A DNA stretch of 64,000 nucleotides from Micromonospora avicenniae. GTDB taxonomy: Bacteria > Actinomycetota > Actinomycetes > Mycobacteriales > Micromonosporaceae. Positions within the stretch are counted from its first letter, which is position 1, and every line of letters begins with the position of its first letter. Of the stretch, positions 1 to 9,311 are shown piece by piece. Below the pieces are notes generated by a model, which worked only from the letters and a program-made list of their open reading frames with translations, had not been told where the DNA came from and did no database searches. Position numbers and translations under genes: made by a program. Location of the stretch: positions 464,004 through 528,003 of the forward strand of contig NZ_FTNF01000002.1 in the NCBI RefSeq assembly GCF_900156065.1, given 5' to 3'.

Positions 1-871
1 CGACCGCACCGCCGACCACCCATCCGCCGTCGCGGATCAGCGCCCGGACGGAGAAACCGCCGGCGATCGCCGCCAGGGCCGCGAACGGCACGACGACCAG
101 CGCGGTCGCCTTGATGCCACCCGCCAGCCCGAGCAGCACGCCCCCGGCGAGCAGCACGCCGGGGCGGCCCGGACGGGCGGCGACCACGGCCAGCCCGGCG
201 ACGAGCAGTCCCACCATCGCGGCGTCGTTGTGCGCGCCGGAGATCAGCTGGACGCCGATCAGCGGGCTGCCCAGCGCCAGCCAGACGGCCCGCCCGGCCG
301 GTACGCCGCAGCGGCGGGCCAGCGCCGGGATGCAGGCCGCGGTCAGCACGACACCGGCCACCGCGAGCAGCCGGAACAGCACGATGGCGCCGACGAGCGA
401 GCCGGTCGCCTTCACCACCGCGCCGGCGATCATCACGAAGAGCGGCCCGTACGGCGCCGGGGTGTCCCGCCAGATGAAGGAGATGGTGTCCAGCCAGGGG
501 CAGGGCAGGGTCGAGACGCCCTGCTCGTACGGGTTGATCCCGGCCGCGTAGCTGGCGCCCTGGCAGGCGTACGCGTAGACGTCCCGGCTGCCCAGCGGCG
601 GCGTGATCAGCATCGGCAGCAGCCAGAGCCCGGCGGTGACGAGCGCCCAACGGGTCGATGGCACCCCGCCGCGCAGCGACCACCAGGCGTACGCGAGCAC
701 GGCGGTACCCACGGCCCAGCCGATGAGGATCACCGGCCCGTACGGCCCCTGCCAGATGCTGAGCGGGGTCGGACGCAGATCGCCGTGCGGCATCGCTCCG
801 CCGAGGAAGGCGGCGACGGCGAGCAGCGCGGAGCCGGCGAGACCGGTCCAGCGCGCGAGGTGGGAAGGCAC
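1..871 (-). CDS. Polyprenol-phosphomannose-dependent alpha-1,6-mannosyltransferase (MptA/MptB-type GT-C), C-terminus outside window
   Basis: An open frame runs from GTG at 871 to the window edge without a stop, so the C-terminus is missing. It encodes a strongly hydrophobic protein with repeated membrane segments. Two blocks are typical of the actinobacterial MptA/MptB GT-C enzymes: an extracytoplasmic loop DVYAYACQG...AGINPYEQG and, further on, APYGPLF. Family members transfer mannose from polyprenyl-phosphate-mannose to lipomannan-like glycans outside the membrane. The start is uncertain: an ATG eight bases upstream at 879 is in a different frame that soon stops. The gene follows the membrane protein at 924-2450 on the same strand after about 50 bases. 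The family call is by motif recognition only. Confidence 0.72.
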   Translation of the reverse strand, partial: MPSHLARWTGLAGSALLAVAAFLGGAMPHGDLRPTPLSIWQGPYGPVILIGWAVGTAVLAYAWWSLRGGVPSTRWALVTAGLWLLPMLITPPLGSRDVYAYACQGASYAAGINPYEQGVSTLPCPWLDTISFIWRDTPAPYGPLFVMIAGAVVKATGSLVGAIVLFRLLAVAGVVLTAACIPALARRCGVPAGRAVWLALGSPLIGVQLISGAHNDAAMVGLLVAGLAVVAARPGRPGVLLAGGVLLGLAGGIKATALVVVPFAALAAIAGGFSVRALIRDGGWVVGGAV

Positions 872-923
872 CCGGACATGCTGCCAGCACCCGGTGCGCG
901 GTCCCCAGGTGGGCCGGGGGGCG

Positions 924-2450
924 CTACGGACAGCGACCTTCGGGTGACAGGCTGCTGGTGACCGCGTAGGCGCCGGGAGTGCGGGCGCGAACGGTGGTCC
1001 AGCCGTCGGGGCCGGGGGCGAGGCAGCCCTCGCCGGCGTCGAGCGACAGCCACCGGGACCAGCGCACCCGGACCAGGACGTCGCCGGCGGCGTCGGCCGT
1101 GAACCGCACCCCGGCCGGCGTGGACTCGACGAGCGTGGCCGGCGCGGAGACCAGCGGAGCCGGTTCGATCACCTCGTAGAGCCGCCACCGCCCCGGCCGG
1201 GCGACCTCCCGCAGGTACGGCTGGCCGACGAGCACCAGCGCCGCCTCGGCCTGCGCGTACCGGTCGGGGGCGGCGTCCGGGGCGACCGCCACGAAGCTGA
1301 CCGCGTTGCGCCGCAGCCAGTCGCCGTACCCGGCGGCGTCCGGGCCGGGGCCGTAGAAGAGTGCGTTCCGCTCGACGTCCACCTGCCGTTCCCACCCCCG
1401 GGCCAGCGGCACCGTCTCCGCCACGTACGCGCTCTCCCAGTGGTCGCGCAGCGGCACCACCTCGACCCGGCCGACCGGCGCCCGGCGGCCCAGCTCGTCG
1501 AGCAGCGGCTGGTGGAACGCCCGGTACGCGGGCGCGGTGCCCATCCGGGTGAGGTCGCTGGTGACCACCGGTGACTGCCACCACACCAGGACGGCCAGCA
1601 GGGCGGCGAGCCGGCGCGCGCCGACCGGCACGAACGCCGCGACCAGCGGCAACACGAAGAGCATCGGCAGGCGCAGCGCGTTCGAGCCGATCGGGCTCGG
1701 CAGGTGGTACGCCGCGACCAGCAGCAGCGCGGTCAGCGCCGCGCCGACGCGCAGCACGCGGACCGGTACGAGCGCGAGCACCACCACGGCGAGGGCGACG
1801 TTGATCCGCATGGACTCGGCGCTGAACGGCTGCGTTCCGCCGTTGCCGAAGAGCAGCGCCATCGGCGCCACGGCCGCCACCGGCACCAGGCAGAGCACCA
1901 GACTCTCCGCCCGTGGCCGGCGCGGCGACCACCCGCCCCGCCAGAGGTCGGTGAGCAGCAGCGCTCCCCCGGCGAGGCCGAGGAAGAGACCGGCGACCGG
2001 GCTGCCCCAGGTGGCCAGCGCGCCGAGCACCGCCCCCAGCAGCAGGCGGGCCCACCGGGGTGGCCGGGTGGCGTGCACGGCGCAGAGGGCGAGGAGCCCG
2101 AAGGCCAGGCCGACCGCGAACGTGATCCGCCCGCTGGCCAGGTTCCCCACCAGCACCGCCGCACCGAGCACCCCGCCGAGCAGCGGCCGGCGGGCCCGCC
2201 CGCGCAGCAGCAGCCAGGCCAGCGCCACCGCCGACGCGACGGCCGCGACCGCGCCGACCAGCCGTACCCCGACCACCGCGCCGAGGAACTGGGTGTAGAG
2301 GCTGTAGCCGAACTGGCCGTCCCCGCCGTACCAGGAGAAGTCGATCGGGGCGAGGCCGTTACGGCCGGCGAAGGTGGCCCGGGCGACCTGCGCGGACAGG
2401 TCGGTGCCCATCGGCGGGGCGAGCAGGAAGGCGCCGGCGAGCACCAGCAC
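924..2450 (-). CDS. Polytopic membrane protein, GT-C-like architecture, function unknown
   Basis: About 508 residues. The first two thirds form roughly ten hydrophobic segments; the last 170 residues are soluble and probably extracytoplasmic, rich in beta-type sequence such as RWRLYEVIEPAPL. The first loop after TM1 contains FSWYGGDGQFGYSLYTQF, an Asp/Tyr-rich loop in the place where GT-C glycosyltransferases carry their acidic motif, so a polyprenyl-sugar-dependent transferase is possible but unproven. The frame is open upstream into glnE, with no ATG near the boundary; the GTG at 2450 (VLVLAGAFLL) puts the start just after the glnE stop at 2485. Probably cotranscribed with glnE and with the mannosyltransferase downstream. 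Confidence 0.6.
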   Translation of the reverse strand: MLVLAGAFLLAPPMGTDLSAQVARATFAGRNGLAPIDFSWYGGDGQFGYSLYTQFLGAVVGVRLVGAVAAVASAVALAWLLLRGRARRPLLGGVLGAAVLVGNLASGRITFAVGLAFGLLALCAVHATRPPRWARLLLGAVLGALATWGSPVAGLFLGLAGGALLLTDLWRGGWSPRRPRAESLVLCLVPVAAVAPMALLFGNGGTQPFSAESMRINVALAVVVLALVPVRVLRVGAALTALLLVAAYHLPSPIGSNALRLPMLFVLPLVAAFVPVGARRLAALLAVLVWWQSPVVTSDLTRMGTAPAYRAFHQPLLDELGRRAPVGRVEVVPLRDHWESAYVAETVPLARGWERQVDVERNALFYGPGPDAAGYGDWLRRNAVSFVAVAPDAAPDRYAQAEAALVLVGQPYLREVARPGRWRLYEVIEPAPLVSAPATLVESTPAGVRFTADAAGDVLVRVRWSRWLSLDAGEGCLAPGPDGWTTVRARTPGAYAVTSSLSPEGRCP

Positions 2451-2484
2451 CGCGACGAGCGTGCCGAGCAGGGTGCGGCGGGGC

Positions 2485-5400
2485 TCAGCCGTCGAGGACC
2501 CGCTCCATCGCCGCCCGCGAGCGGCGGGCGGTGCGGAGGTAGTCGTCGAGGAACTGGCCTGGGTCGTCGGCACCGAGCAGTCGTACCACGCCGGCCAGCT
2601 CCACGCCGTGTCGGGGCAGCTGGTCACCGGCCCGGCCGCGGACCAGCATGAGCGCGTTGCGTACCTGCGCGGCGAGTGTCCAGCCGGCCGCCATCGCCGC
2701 GGCATCCGCCGGATCGACCAGGTCGGCGTCCCGGGCGGCCGCGAGCGCGTCGAGGGTACGCGTGCCCCGCAGCGCCGGTACGGCCCCGCCGTGGCGCAGC
2801 TGGAGCAGTTGTACGGCCCACTCGACGTCGGCGAGCCCGCCCCGGCCAAGCTTGGTGTGGGTGGCCGGGTCGGCGCCCCGGGGAAGCCGCTCGTGCTCCA
2901 CCCGCGCCTTGATCCGGCGGATCTCCACCACCTGCTCACGGGTCAACCCGTCGGCCGGGTAGCGGACCGGGTCGACCAGCGCCTCGAACTCGGCGCCCAG
3001 GTCGGCGTCGCCGCAGACGAACCGGGCACGCAGCAGTGCCTGCGCCTCCCACACCCGGGACCAACGCGCGTAGTACTGCCCGTACGCGGCGAGGCTGCGC
3101 ACCAGTGGCCCCTGCCGCCCCTCCGGGCGCAGGTCGGCGTCGATACCGAGCGGCGGATCGGGGGCGGGCATCCCCAGCAGGCGACGCAACTCCTCGGCCA
3201 CGGCCTGCGCGGCCGCGCTGGCGGCGTTCTCGTCGGAGCCCGGCGCCGGATCGTAGACGAAGAGCACGTCGGCGTCGGAGAGGTAGTTCGACTCGTACCC
3301 GCCGAGGCGGCCCATGCCGATCACCGCGAAGCGCAGCCCGGGCTGGGCCGGCTGGGCGGCCCGGGCGATCCGCAGCGCGGCGGCCAGGGTGGCGTCGTTG
3401 ACGTCGGCCAGCGCGGCCCCGACCCTCGTGACGTCGGTCAGCGCGGGGCGGACCGCGCCGTCCGGGCGGGGCGGGGCGGGAGCCAGCGAGCCGGCTCGGC
3501 TCAGCACGTCGGCGCAGGCGATCCGGACCAGTTCCCGGCGGCGCAGCGCGCGTACCGCCCGGGTCGCCTCGACCGGGTCGGTGTGCCGGGCGGCCGCGGC
3601 CGCGAAACCCTCGTGGAGCACGTCGCGGGGGCGCGGGACCAGCTCGCTCTCCTCGGCCAGCAGCCGCAGCGCCTCCGGCTCCCGGGCCAGCAGGTCGGCG
3701 GCGTACCGGGACGAGGAGAGCACCCGGGCCAGCCGGCGGGCGACCGGCCCCTCGTCGCGCAGCAGCCGCAGGTACCAGGGGGTGCTGCCGAGCTTGTCGG
3801 AGACCTGCCGGTAGTTGAGCAGCCCCCGATCCGGCTCCGGCGCGTCGGCGAACTCGCTGAGCAGCACGGGCAGCAGGGTGCGCTGGATGGCCGCCGTGCG
3901 ACTCACCCCGCCGGTGAGGGCCTGGAGGTGACGCAGCGCCCCGGCCGGATCGCCGAAGCCGAGGATCTCGAGGCGGTGCCGGGCCGCCTCGGGGGTGAGT
4001 CGCAACCCGTCGGCGGGCACCCGGGCGACCGACTCCAGCAGCGGCCGGTAGAGCAGCTTGGCGTGCAGCCGGCGTACCTCGGCGGCGTGGCTGACCCACT
4101 CGGCGCGGAACGCCTCGACGGCGCTGCGTCCCGGGGTGGCCGTGTAGCCCAGCGCGGCGGCGAGCCAGCGCAGCGCCACCGGGTCGGTCGGCACGGTGTG
4201 GGTGCGGCGCAGGCCCTGCAACTGGAGCCGGTGCTCGACGCCTCTCAGGAAGCGGTAGCCACGCAACAGCGCCTCACCGTCGGCGCGGCCGACGTAGCCG
4301 CCGCCGACCAGCGCGCGCAGCGCCGGGATGGTGCCCGGTTCACGCAGCGACTCGTCACCCCGGCCGTGTACCAGTTGCAGCAGTTGGACGGCGAACTCGA
4401 TGTCACGCAGCCCGCCCGGGCCGCGCTTGATCTCGCGCTCCAGCTCCTTCGGCGGTACGTGGTCGATGATCTTCCGGCGCATGGCGCGGACGTCCTCGAC
4501 CGCCTCGGGTCGTTCGGCCGCCCGCCACACCAGCGGGGCGAGCTGGTCGATCCACTCCTGCCCCAACGCCAGGTCGCCCGCCGCCGGGCGGGCCTTGAGC
4601 AGCGCCTGGAACTCCCAGGTCCGGGCCCAGCGTCGGTAGTAGGCGAGGTGGCTGGCGAGCGTACGCACCAGTGGCCCGCGGCTGCCCTCGGGACGCAGCG
4701 CGGCATCCACCGGCCAGGCGACCAGGCCGCAGATGTGGATCAGCCGGGTGGCCACCGTAGTGGCGGCGGCCAGGTCGTCGTCGGAGTCGGCCACGAAGAT
4801 GACGTCCACGTCGGAGACGTAGTTGAGTTCGAACCCGCCGCACTTGCCCATCGCCACCACGGCCAGCCTCGGCCCGGCGGTGCCCTCCGGCAGCTCCTCG
4901 ACGGCGATCCCGTGCGCGGCGCGCAGGGTGGCGTCGGCCAGCGCGGAGAGCGCCGCCATGGTCTGCTCCAGCTCCCGCCCGCCGGTCAGGTCCGCCGCCG
5001 CGATCCGCAACAGCGCCAGCCGGTACGCCTGCCGCAGCCCGGCGATCAAGTTGCCGTCGCCGATCGGTTCCAGTCGCCCGTCGGCGGTCGGCTGTCGCCC
5101 GTCCGCGCTGGTACGCAGCACGCGCCAGTGGTCCGGGTTCGCCACCAGGTGGTCGCCGAGCGCCGACGAGGCGCCGAGCACGGCGATCAGCCGTGAACGC
5201 AGCCCCTCGTCGGCGTACAACTGCTCCAGCAGCGCCGACCCGGCGCCGATGCCGGCCGCTCCCGCTCCCCCGCCCGGGGAGCCGGTCGCGTCGGTTCCGG
5301 TGGCGGCGTCGCCCGCCGCGTCGGTTCGGGTGGCGGCGTTGCCGGCCGCCCGATGCTCGGCCTCGACGAGGCGGTGCAGCTGGCGAAGCGCCAGATCCGG

Positions 5401-5589
5401 GTCGGCCGCCCGGGAGAGCGCCGCGAGGAGTTCGCCCGCTCGCCCGTCGACCGGCTCCTGACCGTCGGGCCGCCACAGGCCGAGCCCGTCCGGCCCGAGC
5501 AGGTCGGCCGCCCGGGCGCCGCCGTCGCCCTGGGCCGTGCCGAAGCCGTACCGGGCGAGCCGGCCGGGCGCGCTGGTCGGCCGGGCCAT
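2485..5589 (-). CDS. glnE: Bifunctional glutamine-synthetase adenylyltransferase/adenylyl-removase
   Basis: 1034 residues, close to the usual actinobacterial length. It adds or removes AMP on a tyrosine of the main glutamine synthetase to tune nitrogen assimilation. Two nucleotidyltransferase domains are visible: the N-terminal one around residues 245-266 (GKCGGFELNYVSDVDVIFV) and the C-terminal one around 750-775 (GRLGGYESNYLSDADVLFV), each with the conserved GGxExNYxSDxDVxFV signature, and each followed by a helical region with RxGPGGLxDIEFAVQLLQL or a close variant. A low-complexity stretch of about 40 residues (about 80-118, Ala/Thr/Asp/Gly) near the N-terminus contains a 30-bp tandem duplication. 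The ATG overlaps the TGA of the upstream amidotransferase by one base, so the two are translationally coupled. The glutamine synthetase nearest to it is glnA2 at 13968-15317. Confidence 0.97.
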   Translation of the reverse strand: MARPTSAPGRLARYGFGTAQGDGGARAADLLGPDGLGLWRPDGQEPVDGRAGELLAALSRAADPDLALRQLHRLVEAEHRAAGNAATRTDAAGDAATGTDATGSPGGGAGAAGIGAGSALLEQLYADEGLRSRLIAVLGASSALGDHLVANPDHWRVLRTSADGRQPTADGRLEPIGDGNLIAGLRQAYRLALLRIAAADLTGGRELEQTMAALSALADATLRAAHGIAVEELPEGTAGPRLAVVAMGKCGGFELNYVSDVDVIFVADSDDDLAAATTVATRLIHICGLVAWPVDAALRPEGSRGPLVRTLASHLAYYRRWARTWEFQALLKARPAAGDLALGQEWIDQLAPLVWRAAERPEAVEDVRAMRRKIIDHVPPKELEREIKRGPGGLRDIEFAVQLLQLVHGRGDESLREPGTIPALRALVGGGYVGRADGEALLRGYRFLRGVEHRLQLQGLRRTHTVPTDPVALRWLAAALGYTATPGRSAVEAFRAEWVSHAAEVRRLHAKLLYRPLLESVARVPADGLRLTPEAARHRLEILGFGDPAGALRHLQALTGGVSRTAAIQRTLLPVLLSEFADAPEPDRGLLNYRQVSDKLGSTPWYLRLLRDEGPVARRLARVLSSSRYAADLLAREPEALRLLAEESELVPRPRDVLHEGFAAAAARHTDPVEATRAVRALRRRELVRIACADVLSRAGSLAPAPPRPDGAVRPALTDVTRVGAALADVNDATLAAALRIARAAQPAQPGLRFAVIGMGRLGGYESNYLSDADVLFVYDPAPGSDENAASAAAQAVAEELRRLLGMPAPDPPLGIDADLRPEGRQGPLVRSLAAYGQYYARWSRVWEAQALLRARFVCGDADLGAEFEALVDPVRYPADGLTREQVVEIRRIKARVEHERLPRGADPATHTKLGRGGLADVEWAVQLLQLRHGGAVPALRGTRTLDALAAARDADLVDPADAAAMAAGWTLAAQVRNALMLVRGRAGDQLPRHGVELAGVVRLLGADDPGQFLDDYLRTARRSRAAMERVLDG
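5285..5344. repeat. 30-bp tandem duplication inside glnE
   Basis: Two adjacent 30-base units (5285-5314 and 5315-5344) differ at only a few positions. In glnE they encode two successive Ala/Thr/Asp/Gly-rich decapeptides in a poorly conserved linker before the first catalytic domain. The length is a multiple of three, so the frame is kept. Confidence 0.7.
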
Positions 5590-6356
5590 CAGTGCCCGAG
5601 GAGCGGCAGGCTGCGACGCGGGGTGTCGTCGTCCAGCTCGCCGAGGGCCAGCGCCGCGAACCGGGCGGCGAACGGCTGCCAGACCTCCTCGACGTCGGCC
5701 ATCACCGCGTCGCAGGCGGCCACCAGCAGCTCCGGGTCATAGCCCAGCTCCGCCAGCTGGCTGGAGGCGGCGGCCCAGGCGGCGATCATCGCGGTGTCGC
5801 ACTCGATGTGGAACTGCAACCCCCAGGCCCGGTCACCCATCCGGAACGCCTGGTGCGGGTAGCGGGTGGAGGCGGCCAGCAGGGTGGCGCCGTGCGGAAG
5901 TTCGGTGATCTCGTCGGAGTGCCACTGGAGCACGTCCGGGATGAGTGGCACGTACCGGAAGAGCGGATCCTGCTCGGCGGCGTCCCGCCGGCCCACCACC
6001 GAGGGGCCGATCTCCGGCCCGGACGGGCTGCGCTCCACCCGACCGGCGTGCGCGGTGGCGAGCAGCTGCGCGCCGAGGCAGACGGCGAGCGTGGGCACCC
6101 GGTGCCGGACCGCCTTGCGCAGCAGTCCCTCGACGGTCGGGAACCAGGGAGCGCCGGGCGAGCCGTCCGGCAGCGGGTAGGCCTGCTGTTCACCGCCGAG
6201 CACCACCAGCGCGGCGTAGCCCTCCAGGTCGGCGGGGAGCTCGTCGCCGGCGTGCGGACGCACCACCCACAGGTCGAGCCCGGCCTCGGTCAGCCACTCG
6301 CCCAGCCGGCGGAGATCATCGGTCGGGTCGTTCTCGATCACCAACGCGGTTGCCAC
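5589..6356 (-). CDS. Class I glutamine amidotransferase (GATase1 / GMP-synthase-like)
   Basis: 255 residues. Class I GATases hydrolyse glutamine with a Cys-His-Glu triad. The nucleophile elbow is AVCLGAQLLA (about residue 95), and the His/Glu pair is in LQFHIECD (about residue 180). The whole protein is one GATase domain without a synthase partner, as in the stand-alone GMP-synthase-like amidotransferases often found next to glnE in actinobacteria; the amido acceptor is unknown. TGA and the glnE ATG share one base (5589), which points to coexpression with nitrogen control. Confidence 0.88.
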   Translation of the reverse strand: MATALVIENDPTDDLRRLGEWLTEAGLDLWVVRPHAGDELPADLEGYAALVVLGGEQQAYPLPDGSPGAPWFPTVEGLLRKAVRHRVPTLAVCLGAQLLATAHAGRVERSPSGPEIGPSVVGRRDAAEQDPLFRYVPLIPDVLQWHSDEITELPHGATLLAASTRYPHQAFRMGDRAWGLQFHIECDTAMIAAWAAASSQLAELGYDPELLVAACDAVMADVEEVWQPFAARFAALALGELDDDTPRRSLPLLGH

Positions 6357-6502
6357 GCCGTCGAGGCTATCCGGTGCCCCACCGAACCCCGAACCCCCTC
6401 GGCCCGGTACGGCGACGGTGTCGACGCTCGCCCCGGCCGGGGTACCCGCCGCCGGGTGGGCGCAGCGCCGGCACGCGAGGCACGAGGATAGGCTCAGCCG
6501 CT

Positions 6503-7438
6503 GTGACCAGCGCTGCCCTCACCGTCCTACGTCCACCCGTGCTCCGCCCCGGCGACACGGTGATGCTGGTGTCCCCGTCCGGGCCGACCCGCCCCGAGCG
6601 GGTGGCCCGCGGTATCGAACTGCTCACCGGCTGGGGCCTGCGCCCGGTGCTGGCGCCGCACGCGTACGACCGGCAGGGCTACCTGGCCGGCGCGGACGAA
6701 CTGCGGGCGGCGGACCTGAACGCGGCGTTCGCCGACCCGCAGGTACGAGGGGTGATCTGCACCCGCGGCGGCTACGGCGCGCAGCGGGTGGTCGACGCGA
6801 TCGACATGGACGCCGTACGGCGGGACCCGAAGGTGGTGGCGGGCTTCTCCGACGTCACCGCGTTGCAGCTCGCCCTGTGGCGGGGTGCCCGGCTGGCCGG
6901 CGTCCACGGGCCGGGGGCGGCGTGGACGGACGAGCGGACGCCGCTGCGCTCCGCCGAGTCGCTGCACGCCGCGCTGATGACCACCGAACCGGTGACGGTG
7001 ACCGCGGTGCCCGAGGAGGAGACCTACGCCGTACGGGTGCCCGGCCGCGCCACCGGCCCGCTGCTCGGCGGCAACCTGTGCCTGATCGCCGCGTCGCTCG
7101 GCACCCCGGACATGCCCGACCTGACCGGGGCGGTGCTGCTCGTCGAGGATGTGCAGGAGCCGCCGTACAAGGTGGACCGGATGCTCACCCAGCTGCGCCG
7201 GGCCGGGGCGCTCGACGGTCTGGCCGCGGTGGCGGTCGGGCAGTTCACCAACTGCGCCGACGGCTGGCCGGTGACCGTCGCGGACGTACTCGCCGAGCGC
7301 CTCGGTGACCTCGGCGTGCCGGTGCTCGGTGGCCTGCCGATCGGACACGGCGTCGGCCAGCTCACCGTCCCGGTCGGCACCGAGGCCACCCTCGACACCG
7401 CCACGGCGACCCTCACCGTCGCCCCCGCCGTCCGCTGA
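6503..7438 (+). CDS. Peptidase S66 family LD-carboxypeptidase / MccF-like
   Basis: 311 residues from GTG at 6503. Family S66 includes LD-carboxypeptidases of murein recycling and microcin C resistance peptidases (MccF). Visible landmarks are an N-terminal VMLVSPSGP, the CTRGGYGAQR block, the nucleophile motif GFSDVTALQ (Ser near residue 116), VLLVEDVQEPPY with the triad acid, and PIGHGVGQ with the triad His near the C-terminus. No signal peptide, so cytoplasmic. It is divergent from the amidotransferase/glnE operon and convergent with the Vgb-like gene, from which a strong hairpin separates it. Confidence 0.88.
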   Translation: MTSAALTVLRPPVLRPGDTVMLVSPSGPTRPERVARGIELLTGWGLRPVLAPHAYDRQGYLAGADELRAADLNAAFADPQVRGVICTRGGYGAQRVVDAIDMDAVRRDPKVVAGFSDVTALQLALWRGARLAGVHGPGAAWTDERTPLRSAESLHAALMTTEPVTVTAVPEEETYAVRVPGRATGPLLGGNLCLIAASLGTPDMPDLTGAVLLVEDVQEPPYKVDRMLTQLRRAGALDGLAAVAVGQFTNCADGWPVTVADVLAERLGDLGVPVLGGLPIGHGVGQLTVPVGTEATLDTATATLTVAPAVR

Positions 7439-7468
7439 CCCACCCGGTCGCCCTCGCCCCGTCGATCC

Positions 7469-7513
7469 TGAGGTTGACGGGGCCGAACCGGTCAATTCGC
7501 CCCGTCAACCTCA
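7469..7513. terminator. Bidirectional terminator hairpin between convergent genes
   Basis: A perfect 14-bp inverted repeat (TGAGGTTGACGGGG at 7469-7482, its complement at 7500-7513) with a 17-base loop, extendable outward to GATC with one mismatch. It sits between the stops of two convergent genes (7438 and 7517), the expected place for a shared intrinsic terminator. Confidence 0.8.
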
Positions 7514-7516
7514 TGA

Positions 7517-8431
7517 TCACACCTGGGGTGGTGGGGTGAGGCGGGCCAGGCGGCCGATCTCGAGGGCGGCCCAGACGGTGCCGTCGGGAGCGACCGTGAG
7601 GCCGTGCGGCTCCGAGTTCGGGGTGGGGAGGTCGTACGTCTCGATCCGGCCGGCGACGTCGACGTGGCCGATCCGGTTACCGCCCCATTCGGTGAACCAG
7701 GCTCCGCCCACGGCGTCGCCGACGATCGCGTGCGGCCGAGCGGACCGGTCCGGCAGCGCGTACTCCCGGATCCGGCCGTCGGGGTCGATCCGGCCGAGCT
7801 GACCCGCGAGGATCTCCACGAACCAGAGCCCGCCGTCGGCGCTCGCGCTGATACCGACGGGGCCCGCGTTCGCTGTCGGCAGCGGATGCACGGTGACGCC
7901 GCCGGCCATGTCGACGCGGGCGAGCGCGTTCGCCTGGTTGAGCGTGCACCAGACCGTCTCGTCCGGCCCCGGAGCCATCATCGACGCGAACGCGCCGGCC
8001 ACCGGCAGCGCGAAGGTGGTCGCCGCCCCGTCGGTGGCCACCCGGCCGACGGTGTCGGAGTTCATCCCGGCGTACCACAGCGCGCCGTCCGGGCCGGTGG
8101 TGATGCCGCACGGTCCGGTGCCGGGCGGCAGGGCGACCGAGCTGAGCTCGCCCGCCGTGCTGATCCGGCCGATCCGGTCGTCGCCGGAACGGGTGAACCA
8201 GAGCGCGTCGTCCGGACCGGGTGTGATGATCAGGGGCCGGCTCTCCGGCGCGCCCAGCGACCAGGTCCGAACCTCGCCGTCGACGCTCATCCGGGCGACA
8301 CCACCGGCATGGACCAGCGTCAACCAGGACGCGCCGTCGGGGCCGGTGGTGACGCCGTACGGGCCGGCGCCCGCCTCGCTCACCGGGAACTCCTTGATCA
8401 GGGTGTCGATCACGCTGCCGCTCCTCGCCAT
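7517..8431 (-). CDS. Virginiamycin B lyase (Vgb)-like seven-bladed beta-propeller
   Basis: 304 residues from ATG at 8431 (MARSGSVIDTLIKEF). Seven successive blades each carry a variant of xxGPDGxLWF, for example GVTTGPDGASWLT, IITPGPDDALWFT, GITTGPDGALWYA, GLTVAPDGTVWAAL. Characterised Vgb enzymes open streptogramin B lactone rings by elimination, but most actinobacterial members are untested and could be other lyases or lactonases. No signal peptide. The frame is open further upstream (TTG at 8503), but that extension is Arg/Ala-rich and unlike the family. Confidence 0.8.
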   Translation of the reverse strand: MARSGSVIDTLIKEFPVSEAGAGPYGVTTGPDGASWLTLVHAGGVARMSVDGEVRTWSLGAPESRPLIITPGPDDALWFTRSGDDRIGRISTAGELSSVALPPGTGPCGITTGPDGALWYAGMNSDTVGRVATDGAATTFALPVAGAFASMMAPGPDETVWCTLNQANALARVDMAGGVTVHPLPTANAGPVGISASADGGLWFVEILAGQLGRIDPDGRIREYALPDRSARPHAIVGDAVGGAWFTEWGGNRIGHVDVAGRIETYDLPTPNSEPHGLTVAPDGTVWAALEIGRLARLTPPPQV

Positions 8432-8624
8432 CGCTCCGGCCGGGCCTGACGGTGCCGCACCGGCCCGCCGGCCGACCCTGCCGACGATCCGGCACCGGCG
8501 CAACCCGTTTGTCCCGTTCCTCGCCGAGACTCTCAGCCGGCTGACAGCCTCGCCACGGGTCCCGCCAAGCCGGCCTGGTCACTGTCGACGGGTCTTGGCA
8601 ACACGACGACGAGATGGAGGACCG

Positions 8625-9122
8625 ATGTCCCGCAGCATCAGGAGGAAGCACCTGCTGGCCGGCCTGGCCACGGCGGGCGTGCTCGGCGTCGGCATCGCCG
8701 CGCCGACCATGGCGTTCGCCGCCGACGGTGGCACCCCGACGCCGAGCGCCGGCAGCACCACCACGAACGGCGGCGCCCAGCAGAAGGCGGCCGGCCACCA
8801 GGGGAAATTCGCCGAGAAGCTCGCCAAGGAGCTGGGCGTGCCCACGGACAAGGTGACCGCCGCCCTGAAGAAGCTGCGTGACGAGCACAAGGCCGACCGG
8901 CCGCAGCGCCCGTCCGCCGAGGACCGGCAGGCACGGCTGAAGAAGCGCCTGGACCAGGCGGTGAAGGACGGCAAGCTCACCCAGGAGCAGGCCGACGCGA
9001 TCACCAAGGCCGTCGAGGCCGGCGTCTTCCCCGGCGGCCCGGGTGGTCCCGGCCGCCACGGCGGTTGGGGCGGTCACCGCGGCGGCGCCAACGGCACGCC
9101 CGAGGGCACGACCGGCAGCTGA
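8625..9122 (+). CDS. Secreted Lys/Glu-rich helical protein, unknown
   Basis: 165 residues with a good GGAGG ribosome site eight bases before ATG 8625. The N-terminus is a classical Sec signal (RRKHLLAGLATAGVLGVGIA, then APTMAFAAD with a likely AxA cleavage site). The mature part is a Ser/Thr/Gly linker, a charged helical region (about 60-135) with two helix-turn-helix-like units such as KVTAALKKLRDEHKA and KLTQEQADAITKAVEAG, and a Gly/His-rich tail. Similar exported actinobacterial proteins are annotated only as hypothetical. It diverges from the Vgb-like gene. Confidence 0.8.
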   Translation: MSRSIRRKHLLAGLATAGVLGVGIAAPTMAFAADGGTPTPSAGSTTTNGGAQQKAAGHQGKFAEKLAKELGVPTDKVTAALKKLRDEHKADRPQRPSAEDRQARLKKRLDQAVKDGKLTQEQADAITKAVEAGVFPGGPGGPGRHGGWGGHRGGANGTPEGTTGS

Positions 9123-9311
9123 CGCCCCGCACGCCCGTTGCCGACCCGGACCGGCGTACGGCCGGAACGCCGCAGTCGCCTGACCCCGGACCGGCGTGGG
9201 CCTGGCGCTCGGGCCGGGCCGCTCAGCGATCGGAACTCCGGCGACGTGGCGGTGTCGAACGCGAACACCGCCACGCCGCCGGCCCGGGTACAGCGGCGGA
9301 CGCCTGACCGG

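Noticed and set aside
2374..5196. Long plus-strand open frame (about 940 codons) across glnE
   Set aside because: It is the antisense of glnE; third-position GC bias keeps it open. Its composition is Gly/Arg/Val/Gln-rich and shows no motif.
8614..8856. Alternative ATG 11 bases before the secreted protein start
   Set aside because: Different frame, Arg/Pro-rich, and it would overlap the ribosome site of the real gene.
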